Assembly: GCA_009778715.1 (NCBI GenBank)
Contig: WRFR01000003.1
Location: 32,875-96,874 of the forward strand
Length of the DNA stretch: 64,000 bases
Reading direction: 5' to 3'
Origin: Coriobacteriia bacterium
GTDB taxonomy: Bacteria > Actinomycetota > Coriobacteriia > WRKU01 > WQUG01
The first letter of the stretch is position 1; every line of letters starts with the position of its first letter. Below are positions 18,221 through 26,672 of this stretch, piece by piece. Both the position numbers and the translations under genes were made by a program. Below the pieces are notes generated by a model, which was given only the letters and a program-made list of their open reading frames with translations, was not told the DNA's origin and did no database searches.

Positions 18221-18604
18221 CTACGTCCATCCAAAAAGCTTTTGAGTTATTAACGCGAAATCCCACCGGACAACATCTGAAGAAGATAGACCATTTGGGA
18301 TAATATGCGTTTCATCACTATTGATCTGAATCCCAAAAAGGTAATGACCCTGCCTGGTTGTTTCAGCAATCTCCCATAATACTGCATCCGATTTCCATGT
18401 TGTCGCACCAATAAGAACGATGGTGCCCTTTGTGCGCGAAATTTTTTCAGAGCACTTTGTCTTCCATTGCGCATCGAAAGGATCCTTCACCGAATAGTCG
18501 TAAAACTCAATATCATTTCTTGAATCCTTCGCTTGTTGAGATAAGAAATCACGCGCCCAGCGATCCTCCATTTCAAAACTAATAAAAGCACGGGGTTGCG
18601 CCAT
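18221..18604 (-). CDS. TIR-like (DUF1863/ThsB-type) domain protein, second in operon
   Basis: A 127-residue single-domain protein with the flavodoxin-like TIR pattern. AFISFEMED is the first strand, FYDYSVKDPF the BB-loop region, SRTKGTIVLIGATTWKSDAVLWEIAET the central strand plus the helix carrying the probable catalytic Glu (E78), and LFGIQI the next strand. W-E-I after a T-W-x-S pattern is characteristic of Thoeris ThsB-like proteins, which make an ADP-ribose-type signal from NAD+. It follows the first TIR gene by 30 bases with AAAGGAA before its ATG, and ends at the membrane protein's start codon. AT-rich relative to the chromosome. Confidence 0.75.
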   Translation of the reverse strand: MAQPRAFISFEMEDRWARDFLSQQAKDSRNDIEFYDYSVKDPFDAQWKTKCSEKISRTKGTIVLIGATTWKSDAVLWEIAETTRQGHYLFGIQINSDETHIIPNGLSSSDVVRWDFALITQKLFGWT

Positions 18605-18634
18605 GAGAGTTCCTTTCGGTTACTGAACTTAATA

Positions 18635-19009
18635 TCACCAAAGCTCCCTAATCGCAGCAACTATAGACTCAGTACTCCAATTGACTGTCTTGTCAGCGTC
18701 TTGGGCAGCAACTGAAATCCGTTCTGCACCATAGGGTCTTATTGCAAGAATAGGTTTATCATATTTCTTGGCCCATCCAATTTCCTTTTTGATTGAATCA
18801 CTATATGATGCATATACTCCCGCAATAAAGACAAACATGCTGCAATATTTAATAGCGCTTTCAACATCACTAAAGCTATCCCGCGGGTTACTCTTCGTGA
18901 CCGAATAATCTGTGTATGAAAAGTTGCTCCTATTCTCAAGAAGCTTCATCAACCTGTCATAGTCATCTGAATAATTCCATGAATGGCTTACAAATATGTT
19001 TTTAGACAT
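18635..19009 (-). CDS. TIR-like (DUF1863/ThsB-type) domain protein, first in operon
   Basis: A 124-residue protein from the ATG at 19009 (GGAGG eight bases upstream). The TIR pattern is NIFVSHSWNYSDD, FSYTDYSVTKSNPRD (loop), AIKYCSMFVFIAGVYASYSDSIKKEIGWA with candidate catalytic E76, then PILAIRPYG and a C-terminal helix. It is clearly a different subfamily member from the next TIR gene: the two share the YDYSV/TDYSV loop and fold but little else, so they are not a recent duplicate. Likely NADase or cyclase partner in a Thoeris-like defence operon; no ThsA homologue with a SIR2 or macro domain is nearby. Confidence 0.75.
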   Translation of the reverse strand: MSKNIFVSHSWNYSDDYDRLMKLLENRSNFSYTDYSVTKSNPRDSFSDVESAIKYCSMFVFIAGVYASYSDSIKKEIGWAKKYDKPILAIRPYGAERISVAAQDADKTVNWSTESIVAAIRELW

Positions 19010-19200
19010 AGCTTTCCTCCAGAATTGCATCTGATTCTATTACCGTCCATTATATACTTTCGCCAAGATAACAAGCTGTCATCGACTTTGCAGATGCGCC
19101 CAGATGGTTCGCCCCAGCATAGCTGGGTCAATAACACAAACGCTAATCTCTCCCACTTCACAGTTATAATGAATTAGTCACAATCGCTGAAGGAGAGTGG

Positions 19201-21326
19201 ATGTCAAAGCTCACGGATTTGATCGGGAGAGTAGCGCAGAAAGATCCTGCGCTTGCAGAGGAGTTGCGCAAGGAGTTCGCGGTCTATGCGAACCGGCGTG
19301 TCTTTGGTTTGAACTTTGAGCGGCACATGCCCGAAACTGTAAGACTTTATGATCGTCCGATCCGTCGCGGTGACAAGGTGAATATCCTCCCAGCACGAGG
19401 TGAAAAAGAGAAAGTTGAAAACAAGCGGATCTGGCTCGTCAAGTCGATTTTAGAAAAAGCTGAGGGTACGTTTGCCACGCTTGCGCCCGTCGGCGCAAAT
19501 TTTGACCAGGAAGAGCCCCCCCCCCTCAGATTTCCGTTAATGATCTGGTAACTGTCGCTGCATTTTCAGAGCCAATCTACCCCGGCCTGCAGGAGACCGG
19601 GCGGGTTGAGCGTGGTGGGAATAAACCTTACCAGGTGATCATCAATGGCGAGAACTTTCATGCCCTCGAAACGCTTCTCTATGCTTACGAAGGCAAGGTT
19701 GACTGCATCTATATTGACCCACCCTATAACAAAGGGGCCAAAGATTGGAAGTACAATAACGACTTTGTTGACAGCGAGGATGCGTATCGCCATTCAAAAT
19801 GGCTTGCATTTATTGAGCGACGGCTTAGGTTAGCAAAACGCCTGCTAAATCCGGAGAATTCAGTCTTGATAGTAACGATTGACGAAACGGAGTATCTGAG
19901 GCTTGGGCTTTTACTTGAACAAATTTTTACAAACGCGCAAATCCAAATGATAAGTTCTGTAATCAACCCGAGCGGTGCAAAAAGAGCCGGCTTGTTTTCG
20001 CGTTCTGATGAATACATTTTTATGGTTGTACTTGGTGCTGAAACCGTACAGTACTTTGCTGAGGGCGGAGACCCGAAGGAGAAGCGCTGGTGGTACCTGA
20101 GAAGAACTGACCTTTCTTCACGACGAGGCACAAAAAAGGGTGGCGTGCGCCAGTTTTATCCAATCTATGTCTCGCCTTTAACAAATAGGATAGTACATAT
20201 CGGGGAAGCTCTTGCGCCGGGTGTTGATCGGAGTAGTGTGCCAAGAGTAGAGGGTGCAGTGCCAGTCTTCCCTGTCAGAGAAGATGGGATAGAAATGAAC
20301 TGGGGTTTAACAGCCCCGTCATTACAAAGACTATATGATTACGGCTTCGTGCGTGTGTCTCCTGGACATGATTACCAACCCTACATCTTCAAATATCTTT
20401 CTGAGGAGACGGTCGAGAAAGTTGAGAGTGGTGAGCTCTCAGTTATCGGCTCTCGTGAAGATGGATCCAAAATTGTTGTGTCTGATGAGGGGAAAATAAT
20501 TAGGCCAACAACAGCTTGGAGTGTGTCCAGTCATGATGCCGGGCAATATGGAACCAGCCTATTGGGCGCGTTGATTCCCGGCCGCCGTTTTCCGTTTCCA
20601 AAATCGCTCTATGCGGTCGAGGACGCATTACGGTATTTTATCGGGAAGAAACCTAGCGCGCTCATTGTTGATTTCTTCTCAGGTTCAGGAACGACTGCGC
20701 ACGCAGTCATGCGGCTTAACCATCATGACGGGGGACAACGCAGGTGCATCTGCATCACGAATAATGAAGTTTCAGCAGGGGAGCAAGAGATATTTCTCAA
20801 ACAGATGCTTCGACCAAGTGATGATGAATGGAAAGCACTTGGCATCTGCGACTATATTACCAAGCCGCGTATCACTGCTGCCATTACTGGCAAAACACCA
20901 GAAGGCAATGATATCAAAGGTGACTATTTGTTTACTGACGAGTTCTCAATGGTGGAAGGCTTCGAGGAGAACGCGATCTTCTATAACCTAACCTATCAGG
21001 ATGAACTCAGCGTTGAGCTTGATCGCGCATTTGCTGAGATCGCTCCATTACTTTGGATGCGTGCTGGTTCGCAAGGCCGCTGCATTTCTGAACGCAAGGC
21101 AGACTTCGATATTGCTAAGAACTATGGCATTCTCTTTGACTACCATGCCGCCAACGCATTTCTTTCAGCATTGAGTAATAGCGCCGGCGTAAAGATAGCT
21201 TACATCGTCACTAACCAGGACTCCCGCTTTCAGGACATCGCTCAGAAGCTTCCAGAGGGCATCAAGTCGATCAGACTTTACGAGTCCTATATCCGTTCCT
21301 TCAAGATCAACCAGGGAGAGGCCTAG
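19201..21326 (+). pseudogene. mod: Type III restriction-modification methyltransferase Mod, frame interrupted at a C10 tract (probable phase-variable OFF)
   Basis: The N-terminal frame (19201-19551, ATG with AAGGAGA upstream) reads DLIGRVAQKDPALAEELRKE and RIWLVKSIL, then stops 26 bases after ten C at 19516-19525. The rest continues in another frame: VNDLVTVAAFSEPIYPGLQE precedes the methylase core. That core has motif IV DPPYNKGAKDW before motif I VDFFSGSGTT, the beta-class order of type III Mod. Codon-by-codon reading shows 11 or 8 C would join the frames into a protein of about 708 residues. With ten C only a 116-residue fragment is made. Mod normally supplies recognition for both methylation and Res. 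A sequencing indel is the alternative. Confidence 0.88.
19516..19525. repeat. Homopolymeric C10 tract in mod (slippage site)
   Basis: Ten consecutive C after GAAGAG, exactly where the mod reading frame breaks. The tract encodes prolines, and length changes of +1 or -2 restore the frame. This position, between the N-terminal domain and the methylase core, is compatible with a contingency locus. Confidence 0.85.
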
Positions 21327-21331
21327 ATCAT

Positions 21332-23875
21332 ATGCGTTTCACGCTTAAAGACTTTCAGGAAGAAGCGGTCCGCACGCTCATGCAAAAGCTGCAAAGGGCA
21401 AAGCTTCTCTACTCGCAATCAGACGCGTCGGTAAGCCTGACGCTTTCCGCAACCACTGGGTCTGGCAAGACAGTCATGGCGTCGGCGGTAATCGAAAGCC
21501 TGTTCTTTGGTTCTGACCGCTACAACTTCGATGCTGATCCAAGCGCCGTGGTGCTCTGGGTCACTGATGATCCCTCGCTCAACGAGCAAACGCGCTGGCG
21601 TTTCTATCAGTCTTCTGAGCTGATCGACTTACCCCGCCTGGAAATCATCAATGACGGTTTCGACCAGGAAACCTTTGATCCGCAGAAGGTCTATTTCCTC
21701 AATCGGCAGAAGCTGGCAATCTCCTCAAATTTGGTTAAGCACAAGGATGATCGCGCTTTCACGCTTTGGGAGACGATTCAGAATACCATCGAGGACAGCA
21801 GCAGAACGCTTTACATGATCCTCGATGAGGCGCACCGAGGGCTTAGGTCAGGGACGTCTGCCAGCGATGACTCCGCTCGCCAAAGCATCTATGCCCAGTT
21901 GATTGACGGCGCTGATGGCAGAAGCCCTATGCCGATTGTGCTGGGAATGTCTGCTACCATTGATCGATTCTCGGATGCAATGCAGTCGCGAAACCGTGAG
22001 CTACTGAGCGCCGTAACCGTTGACCCGAAAGACGTACAGGCTTCGGGGCTTCTGAAGGATACCATCACCTTGCTGATCCCTGATGAGCGTGGTTCTTTTG
22101 ACGCGGTACTTCTTAAGGAAGCCTGTGCCGCTCTGCTGGAATCAAAGCACCACTGGGAGCAATACACTCTGGAGCAAAACCTGCCAGAAGCCGTAAATCC
22201 ACTGATGGTGTTGCAGGTGCCAAACCTGGTTAGCGATGATGAACTGTTCTTACTTTGCGAGCAACTGACAGCAGCGATGCCTGGTCTCGATCCACATATC
22301 TCCTTTGGACACGTGCTGGGGGATCGTGGCGACATAATCATCGGCGGCACTAAGTATTTGATCCGCCATGTCTCGCCGCAAAACGTGCAGGACGATGTCT
22401 CCATCACGGTGCTGTTTGCCAAAGAAGCAGTCTCGACCGGTTGGGATTGCCCCCGTGCAGAAGTGTTGTTCTCGCTGCGCCCCGGACAGGATAAGACCTA
22501 CATTGCTCAGTTGATAGGGCGTATGGTGCGCACTCCACTGGCGCGGCGTATCGACGGCAACGACATTCTCAACTCCGTATCTTGCTTCTTGCCACGCTTC
22601 AACAAGGCCACCACGCAGGAGGTTGCTCAATACCTGACCGGAGACCTCACCTTTGATGATTCGATCTCGCAGATGCCTGACCGCAAGGTGCTTACTTCGC
22701 CGGTCACCCTTGTTTGGGATGATGATTTGGGCGAAGAGGTACGTGCTGCGTTTGAAACGCTACCGACCATGCTGGTGCCTCGCCCTATCGGAAACCAAGT
22801 TGACCGCTTATTGAACCTGACGGGCAAGTTGGCAGTATATGACATCGACACAAATGCTGATGCAGAAGCAAAGGCGTTTCTGATACGACTTATCAACTCT
22901 CAAAGAGTTTTGGCTGGCGACAAGTACGATAGGGCTCTCCAGGAAGTTTACGCTGCTCGTACCTCAGTTACAACGGTGTCTCGCCTGACGGGCGATGCCA
23001 AAGTGTCCTCCAGCAGCGTGGCTGCCGACAGAGCGATTATTGAGGAAGGATTCGCGGCAGCCGGGCGCGCGCTGTGCCGTGAGGCAACCATTGAATATCT
23101 TAAGTATGTAGTTGACCATCAAGACGTTCCAGATGAACTGGATGCAAAAGCCGAAGTTGCCGCAGTTGCGCTTGTTCCCGAGATCCTCGATGAGATTAAC
23201 GATTCGTGTAACGATTATGCAGTCAACCTGTTCGCCACCTATCGAGATAAGATATATGGCCTTGATGATGCTGGCCGTGCTGCGTTTGATGAGGTACGTG
23301 CGCAAGCCATTGATCCGCAAGAGACTCTCATTGTTGTTCCGCAGACCGAGCTAGTCAACTCTTGCCAAGTAGTTGGTGAGAACAGTGAACCGTTGCCGTT
23401 GGTATCGAAACATGTGTTATCACTTGAGGATACGAAGCTCGTTCCTGTTAGCCTCAATGACATCGAATCCCGTGTTGTTGAAAAGGAGCTGGCACGTGAC
23501 GACACTGTAGCTTGGTACCGCAACCCTTCTGGATCATCAAAGTCTGCCCTCCAAATTCCGTGGAAAGATGGGAGCAAGTGGCGAGCGATGCAGCCAGACT
23601 TCATCTTCTTCTCACGCATGGCGGGTGGAAGTATTAAGCCATCGATCATCGATCCACATGGCAGTTATCTCGGCGATGCCCTTGGCAAGCTGAAAGGCTT
23701 TGCAGCCTACGCAGAGCAATACGGAGCCGCTTTCAAGCGTCTGGAATCAGTCGATACGGTGGATGGGAAAGACTTCTTCCTTGATCTGAAAGACGCAGCT
23801 GCCCGAGAGGCGATTCTACAGAATAATTCTGAGAATGCGGCCAGCATTTATCGCGAACTAGGAAAAGCGTATTAA
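21332..23875 (+). CDS. res: Type III restriction enzyme Res subunit (DEAH helicase-nuclease)
   Basis: An 847-residue superfamily 2 ATPase five bases after mod. Visible: ATTGSGKTVMASAVIE (Walker A, about 34-49), YMILDEAHRG (DEAH box), VLGMSATIDR (motif III), VLFAKEAVSTGWDCPRAEVLF and YIAQLIGRMVRTPLA (motif VI). Residues 725-790 are the expected nuclease region: MQPDFIFF then SIIDPHGSYLGDALGKLKG. The PD is present, but the usual E-x-K is replaced by a DPHG pattern. Res needs Mod for DNA recognition, so with mod out of frame the complex should be silent. The gene's last bases overlap the convergent membrane-protein gene. Confidence 0.88.
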   Translation: MRFTLKDFQEEAVRTLMQKLQRAKLLYSQSDASVSLTLSATTGSGKTVMASAVIESLFFGSDRYNFDADPSAVVLWVTDDPSLNEQTRWRFYQSSELIDLPRLEIINDGFDQETFDPQKVYFLNRQKLAISSNLVKHKDDRAFTLWETIQNTIEDSSRTLYMILDEAHRGLRSGTSASDDSARQSIYAQLIDGADGRSPMPIVLGMSATIDRFSDAMQSRNRELLSAVTVDPKDVQASGLLKDTITLLIPDERGSFDAVLLKEACAALLESKHHWEQYTLEQNLPEAVNPLMVLQVPNLVSDDELFLLCEQLTAAMPGLDPHISFGHVLGDRGDIIIGGTKYLIRHVSPQNVQDDVSITVLFAKEAVSTGWDCPRAEVLFSLRPGQDKTYIAQLIGRMVRTPLARRIDGNDILNSVSCFLPRFNKATTQEVAQYLTGDLTFDDSISQMPDRKVLTSPVTLVWDDDLGEEVRAAFETLPTMLVPRPIGNQVDRLLNLTGKLAVYDIDTNADAEAKAFLIRLINSQRVLAGDKYDRALQEVYAARTSVTTVSRLTGDAKVSSSSVAADRAIIEEGFAAAGRALCREATIEYLKYVVDHQDVPDELDAKAEVAAVALVPEILDEINDSCNDYAVNLFATYRDKIYGLDDAGRAAFDEVRAQAIDPQETLIVVPQTELVNSCQVVGENSEPLPLVSKHVLSLEDTKLVPVSLNDIESRVVEKELARDDTVAWYRNPSGSSKSALQIPWKDGSKWRAMQPDFIFFSRMAGGSIKPSIIDPHGSYLGDALGKLKGFAAYAEQYGAAFKRLESVDTVDGKDFFLDLKDAAAREAILQNNSENAASIYRELGKAY

Positions 23876-24384
23876 ACGTTTTCGTTTGCATCATCTTTGC
23901 TATTAGCATTTAGCTTTACTGCTTTACGTTCAGCATGCATCCGCTTAATCTCTTGCCAAAGATCTTTTACCATGAAGATGATCATCAAAATAGTCAGTAT
24001 TCCAGCTAGTACAAGACAAAGAATAACAAGCCAGAGAATATCCTTCTCAGTGTTTGTGCGCACCCCCAACACCGCAAATGCATACGCAAGAAATACAAAG
24101 ATTAGAATCCCGGATAGAAGGGCTGTAATTGAAGAATTTGGATTACTATTTGAAAATTCAAGCACCTTCCTATCAATTCTACTTTTTAGTTTCTTTCGAG
24201 TTTCTGGCGATAATTCTGAGCCCATATCGAGATAGATTTTAACTTCAGACAACAATCGATTCCGCCCTATCCAGAACCCAAGAGCAGCGATAATGCCAGA
24301 AGAAACTGCAGCCACAATTGCAGCCCAAAAAACTCCACTGGTTGCAACTCCCGAAACTAACCCTGCTGTTGCTGTTGTTTCCAT
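23872..24384 (-). CDS. Small multi-pass membrane protein, unknown
   Basis: A 170-residue protein from the ATG at 24384 (AGGAG ten bases upstream; a longer start lacks one). One hydrophobic segment lies at about 13-37. A charged stretch follows (SEVKIYLDMGSELSPETRKKLKSRIDRKVLEF), then two adjacent membrane helices near 82-104 and 114-136 and a basic, hydrophilic C-terminal tail. It lies 54 bases after the DUF2513 gene on the same strand and converges on res. I recognise no family. Placement in the defence cargo makes a membrane effector possible, but the sequence itself does not show a function. Confidence 0.55.
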   Translation of the reverse strand: METTATAGLVSGVATSGVFWAAIVAAVSSGIIAALGFWIGRNRLLSEVKIYLDMGSELSPETRKKLKSRIDRKVLEFSNSNPNSSITALLSGILIFVFLAYAFAVLGVRTNTEKDILWLVILCLVLAGILTILMIIFMVKDLWQEIKRMHAERKAVKLNANSKDDANENV

Positions 24385-24438
24385 AAATCGCAATCTCCTA
24401 CCACGCATCAAACTTGCCTGAAATCATTATCGTCTAAG

Positions 24439-24810
24439 CTAGTGTTTAGAGGTGAGCCCCCGTACTGCGCCACTCACTGCAGCTTCTAATGTCGCAAGAA
24501 GAACCGTCGCCAATGCGCCGGAGAATTTTTCTTTCACTCTATGCCAAGCAGTATCATCTCTTAACGCATCAAGAAAACTATGGCCGCTGGGAGTAAGTTT
24601 GATACTACTTATTCTAATGGTCCTCCCGCCCTGATGGCCACCGAGAGACTTACCCTCAATGTAGCCCTCCCCAATGAGTTGTTCCAAATTGTAGATGAGC
24701 GCATCATGATCTGTCTCCAAAGATTTGAAATCAGAGTCTTGAAAGCTTGGCTTTTCACATTGCTCCATATAAAGCAAAATATTCCTCATCAAGTCTATGT
24801 TGCGTTCCAT
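24439..24810 (-). CDS. DUF2513 family protein
   Basis: A 123-residue protein. It begins MERNIDLMRNILLYMEQCEKP, then has a winged-helix-like body (LIYNLEQLIGEGYIEGKSLGG, IRISSIKLTPSGHSFLDALRDDTAWHRVKEK), the DUF2513 pattern commonly seen on mobile elements and prophages. The C-terminus adds a helical, alanine-rich tail. GGAGG eight bases before the ATG gives a confident start. A DNA-binding or regulatory role is likely from the fold. The co-directional membrane gene downstream suggests a two-gene unit. Confidence 0.75.
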   Translation of the reverse strand: MERNIDLMRNILLYMEQCEKPSFQDSDFKSLETDHDALIYNLEQLIGEGYIEGKSLGGHQGGRTIRISSIKLTPSGHSFLDALRDDTAWHRVKEKFSGALATVLLATLEAAVSGAVRGLTSKH

Positions 24811-25033
24811 CTTATTCCTCCATCTGTTTGCGTGATTGCCAAAACATCAATATCTCTATGTGTTACATTCTAGCAAGCCTGTGCCATTAGCAAGGCCATT
24901 ACAGTCACCAGCCATCGGAGCATATCCACGTTCCACCTGCAGTTATGAGGGTTATCCCCAGTTTTCACTACTTCTTTTCCAAGAAGTAATCCTTATGCGA
25001 ACGCACCGACCATCATCGACCATACTCGACCCA

Positions 25034-26281
25034 TTATCGCCCCCGGTCTCTATTCTGCATACGCTCTTTCGACTGCGACGTGAAACCCTCGATACGTTCA
25101 TCCAAGTCAAACTCGCGTTCTGCAATAGCTTCGCAATCGCGGACTTTGAGGCGGAGTTCTTTCAGCTCGTAGCCAATGTCTTTGAGGCACTGCTTGGCTT
25201 CGGCTTGTTTCTCGGGGTCACTGGTTTTGGCAGCTACTTTGTAGAGATGATTACGCTCTTTGATGATCGGCGGGATCTTCTGTTGCTGTTTGAATTTGAA
25301 TTCCAGGAGCTTCGTGAGGGTGTCGAGTAGGTTTTCTGCGAGCAATTCGAGTTGGCGCAGGATCGTTTCTATCGTCGCGATCTCAGCACGTAGTTCGGGA
25401 GCGAGCAGCTTCATGGGGATCGCTGAGTAAGCGGTTATTAGCAGGGCATAGTGGTAGTGCTGGCGGATCAGGCCTTGGTGGGGATATTCGCTCACTTTCT
25501 GGTTGATCTGGCGCAGGGTCTCGGGCGATAGCGTTTGGCGTGGGTCTCCAGGAGCGCCTTGGCGGGAGTTGGCTGAAAGCTGGCGCAGAATGTTTGCTGT
25601 TGAGTACTGTTCGCCGAAGTGGCGGGCGGGGCGCATGAAGCGCTCGCGGCCGGCGGCCTTAATGCTGAGTTCTTTTCCTGGTTTAATCTCGTAGCCCATC
25701 TGTTGCAGGTGGCGGACGAAATCCTTTTGGCTGCGGGAACAGTTGACGGCGTAGTTGATGTCGAGGCGAACGAGTTCCTTGGCGGTTGGCTTGCCGTCGC
25801 GGGAATCTTTCCAGTCGGCGTAGGTCTTGGTCTTTTCCTGGGCAGGCTTCTTGATGACACTGAGCTGGTACTCGTGGCAGAGCCGGTCGCTGGCTTCGCG
25901 GAATGCGCGGTAGGCTGCCTTGTTGTGGTTGTAGCGATAGCCGTCGGTATGCGATACCGAGTTCCACATGAAGTGGTTGTGAATGTGATTCTCGTGATCA
26001 GTGTGCGTTGAGACCAGCACCTGGAATCTGCGACCTAGCACGCGCTCGGCGAGTTTGACGCCGATCTCGTGGGCAGCCTCGGCGTTTACCTCGCCTTCGG
26101 CAAACGATTGGTAGGCATGGTAAGCGGTGATGCCGCCGGGCTTTCCGTACTGCGCCTTAACTGCCTCCATCTCCATCACGGCGGTTTCCGGTAGGCAGTT
26201 AACGCCGGTGACGAGAATGCCACCGGCGGTCTTGTCGGGATTGGTGATGTAGCTGACGAGCTTGGGTAGCGGTCCTGTCAC
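25034..26281 (-). CDS. Relaxase/mobilization nuclease (MOBP, VirD2-like)
   Basis: A 415-residue relaxase that nicks at oriT for conjugative transfer. The N-terminal domain shows KLVSYITNPDKT, the helix with ITAYHAYQSFAEGEV, and the metal-binding HTDHENHIHNHFMWNSVS (HxDxxHxHNH-type) near residues 96-113. Then come YNHNKAAYRAFREASDRLCHEYQL and a long basic helical C-terminus. Most homologues begin with about 8-10 extra residues carrying the first strand. Here translation seems to start at the GTG that overlaps the RHH gene's stop (GTGA), so the first strand is short or lost. No T4SS genes accompany it. Confidence 0.85.
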   Translation of the reverse strand: MTGPLPKLVSYITNPDKTAGGILVTGVNCLPETAVMEMEAVKAQYGKPGGITAYHAYQSFAEGEVNAEAAHEIGVKLAERVLGRRFQVLVSTHTDHENHIHNHFMWNSVSHTDGYRYNHNKAAYRAFREASDRLCHEYQLSVIKKPAQEKTKTYADWKDSRDGKPTAKELVRLDINYAVNCSRSQKDFVRHLQQMGYEIKPGKELSIKAAGRERFMRPARHFGEQYSTANILRQLSANSRQGAPGDPRQTLSPETLRQINQKVSEYPHQGLIRQHYHYALLITAYSAIPMKLLAPELRAEIATIETILRQLELLAENLLDTLTKLLEFKFKQQQKIPPIIKERNHLYKVAAKTSDPEKQAEAKQCLKDIGYELKELRLKVRDCEAIAEREFDLDERIEGFTSQSKERMQNRDRGR

Positions 26282-26391
26282 CTTCCGACATAGGCGGAGC
26301 GCGTCAACTGCGAGCGCCGCGCCATCGTGTCGAGATGACGCAGCTCCCGGGGATTGAGGCGGATGCTGATCTGGGATTCACGCGCTCTCAT
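26278..26391 (-). CDS. Very short ribbon-helix-helix mobilization accessory protein (MobC-like, probably truncated)
   Basis: A 37-codon gene with a very strong ribosome site (AGGAAGGAGG) before ATG at 26391. The sequence RESQISIRLNPRELRHLDTM followed by ARRSQLTRSAYVGR gives the beta strand and first helix of an RHH DNA-binding fold, as in MobC partners of relaxases. The protein then stops inside the expected second helix. Its TGA overlaps the relaxase GTG. Either a deletion fused the remains of mobC and the relaxase, or this is a minimal leader that couples relaxase translation. Confidence 0.55.
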   Translation of the reverse strand: MRARESQISIRLNPRELRHLDTMARRSQLTRSAYVGR

Positions 26392-26407
26392 GAGTATGCC
26401 TCCTTCC

Positions 26408-26530
26408 TAGATTCCGGCTCGGAGGCCGGAATGACGGGCTGGGTAGGATGACCAGGCTAGTGGATTGCCACGTCGCTTCGCTCCTCGTAATGACAATGTG
26501 GGTGCGGTCCCCAACGTATGTTGGGGTGGA
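26408..26530. repeat. Cluster of three palindromes upstream of the mobilization genes (candidate oriT region)
   Basis: Three inverted repeats in 120 bases: ATTCCGGC/GCCGGAAT (about 26412-26434); an imperfect element around 26460-26495, GGATTGCCACGTCGCTTCG with CGTAATGACA; and CCCCAAC/GTTGGGG (26512-26528). The first two resemble short palindromic intergenic repeats found in many unrelated bacteria. Their place between the excisionase-like gene and mobC/relaxase is where oriT is expected. No nic site can be named. Confidence 0.4.
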
Positions 26531-26672
26531 ACCAGGCGCGGCAGCGGCCTGGCAAGCGGGTAAGGATAGCCGAATCCATTGCTTGCCAGAACATTTCCCG
26601 GAGTCTGCGCTGCTGGGGATTCCACCGTCCGAAAAGGGGCAGCGCCCGCCTCCGGCGCGTCCCGCTCTCTTG

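Noticed and set aside
17639..19009. Canonical type I or II Thoeris
   Set aside because: No ThsA with SIR2/SLOG or macro domains is encoded; only TIR proteins and a RipA-like membrane protein are present.
19635..21326. A complete methyltransferase gene starting at the internal ATG
   Set aside because: The open frame continues upstream with conserved Mod residues to the C-tract, and this ATG lies within a conserved motif without a ribosome site; the true gene begins at 19201.
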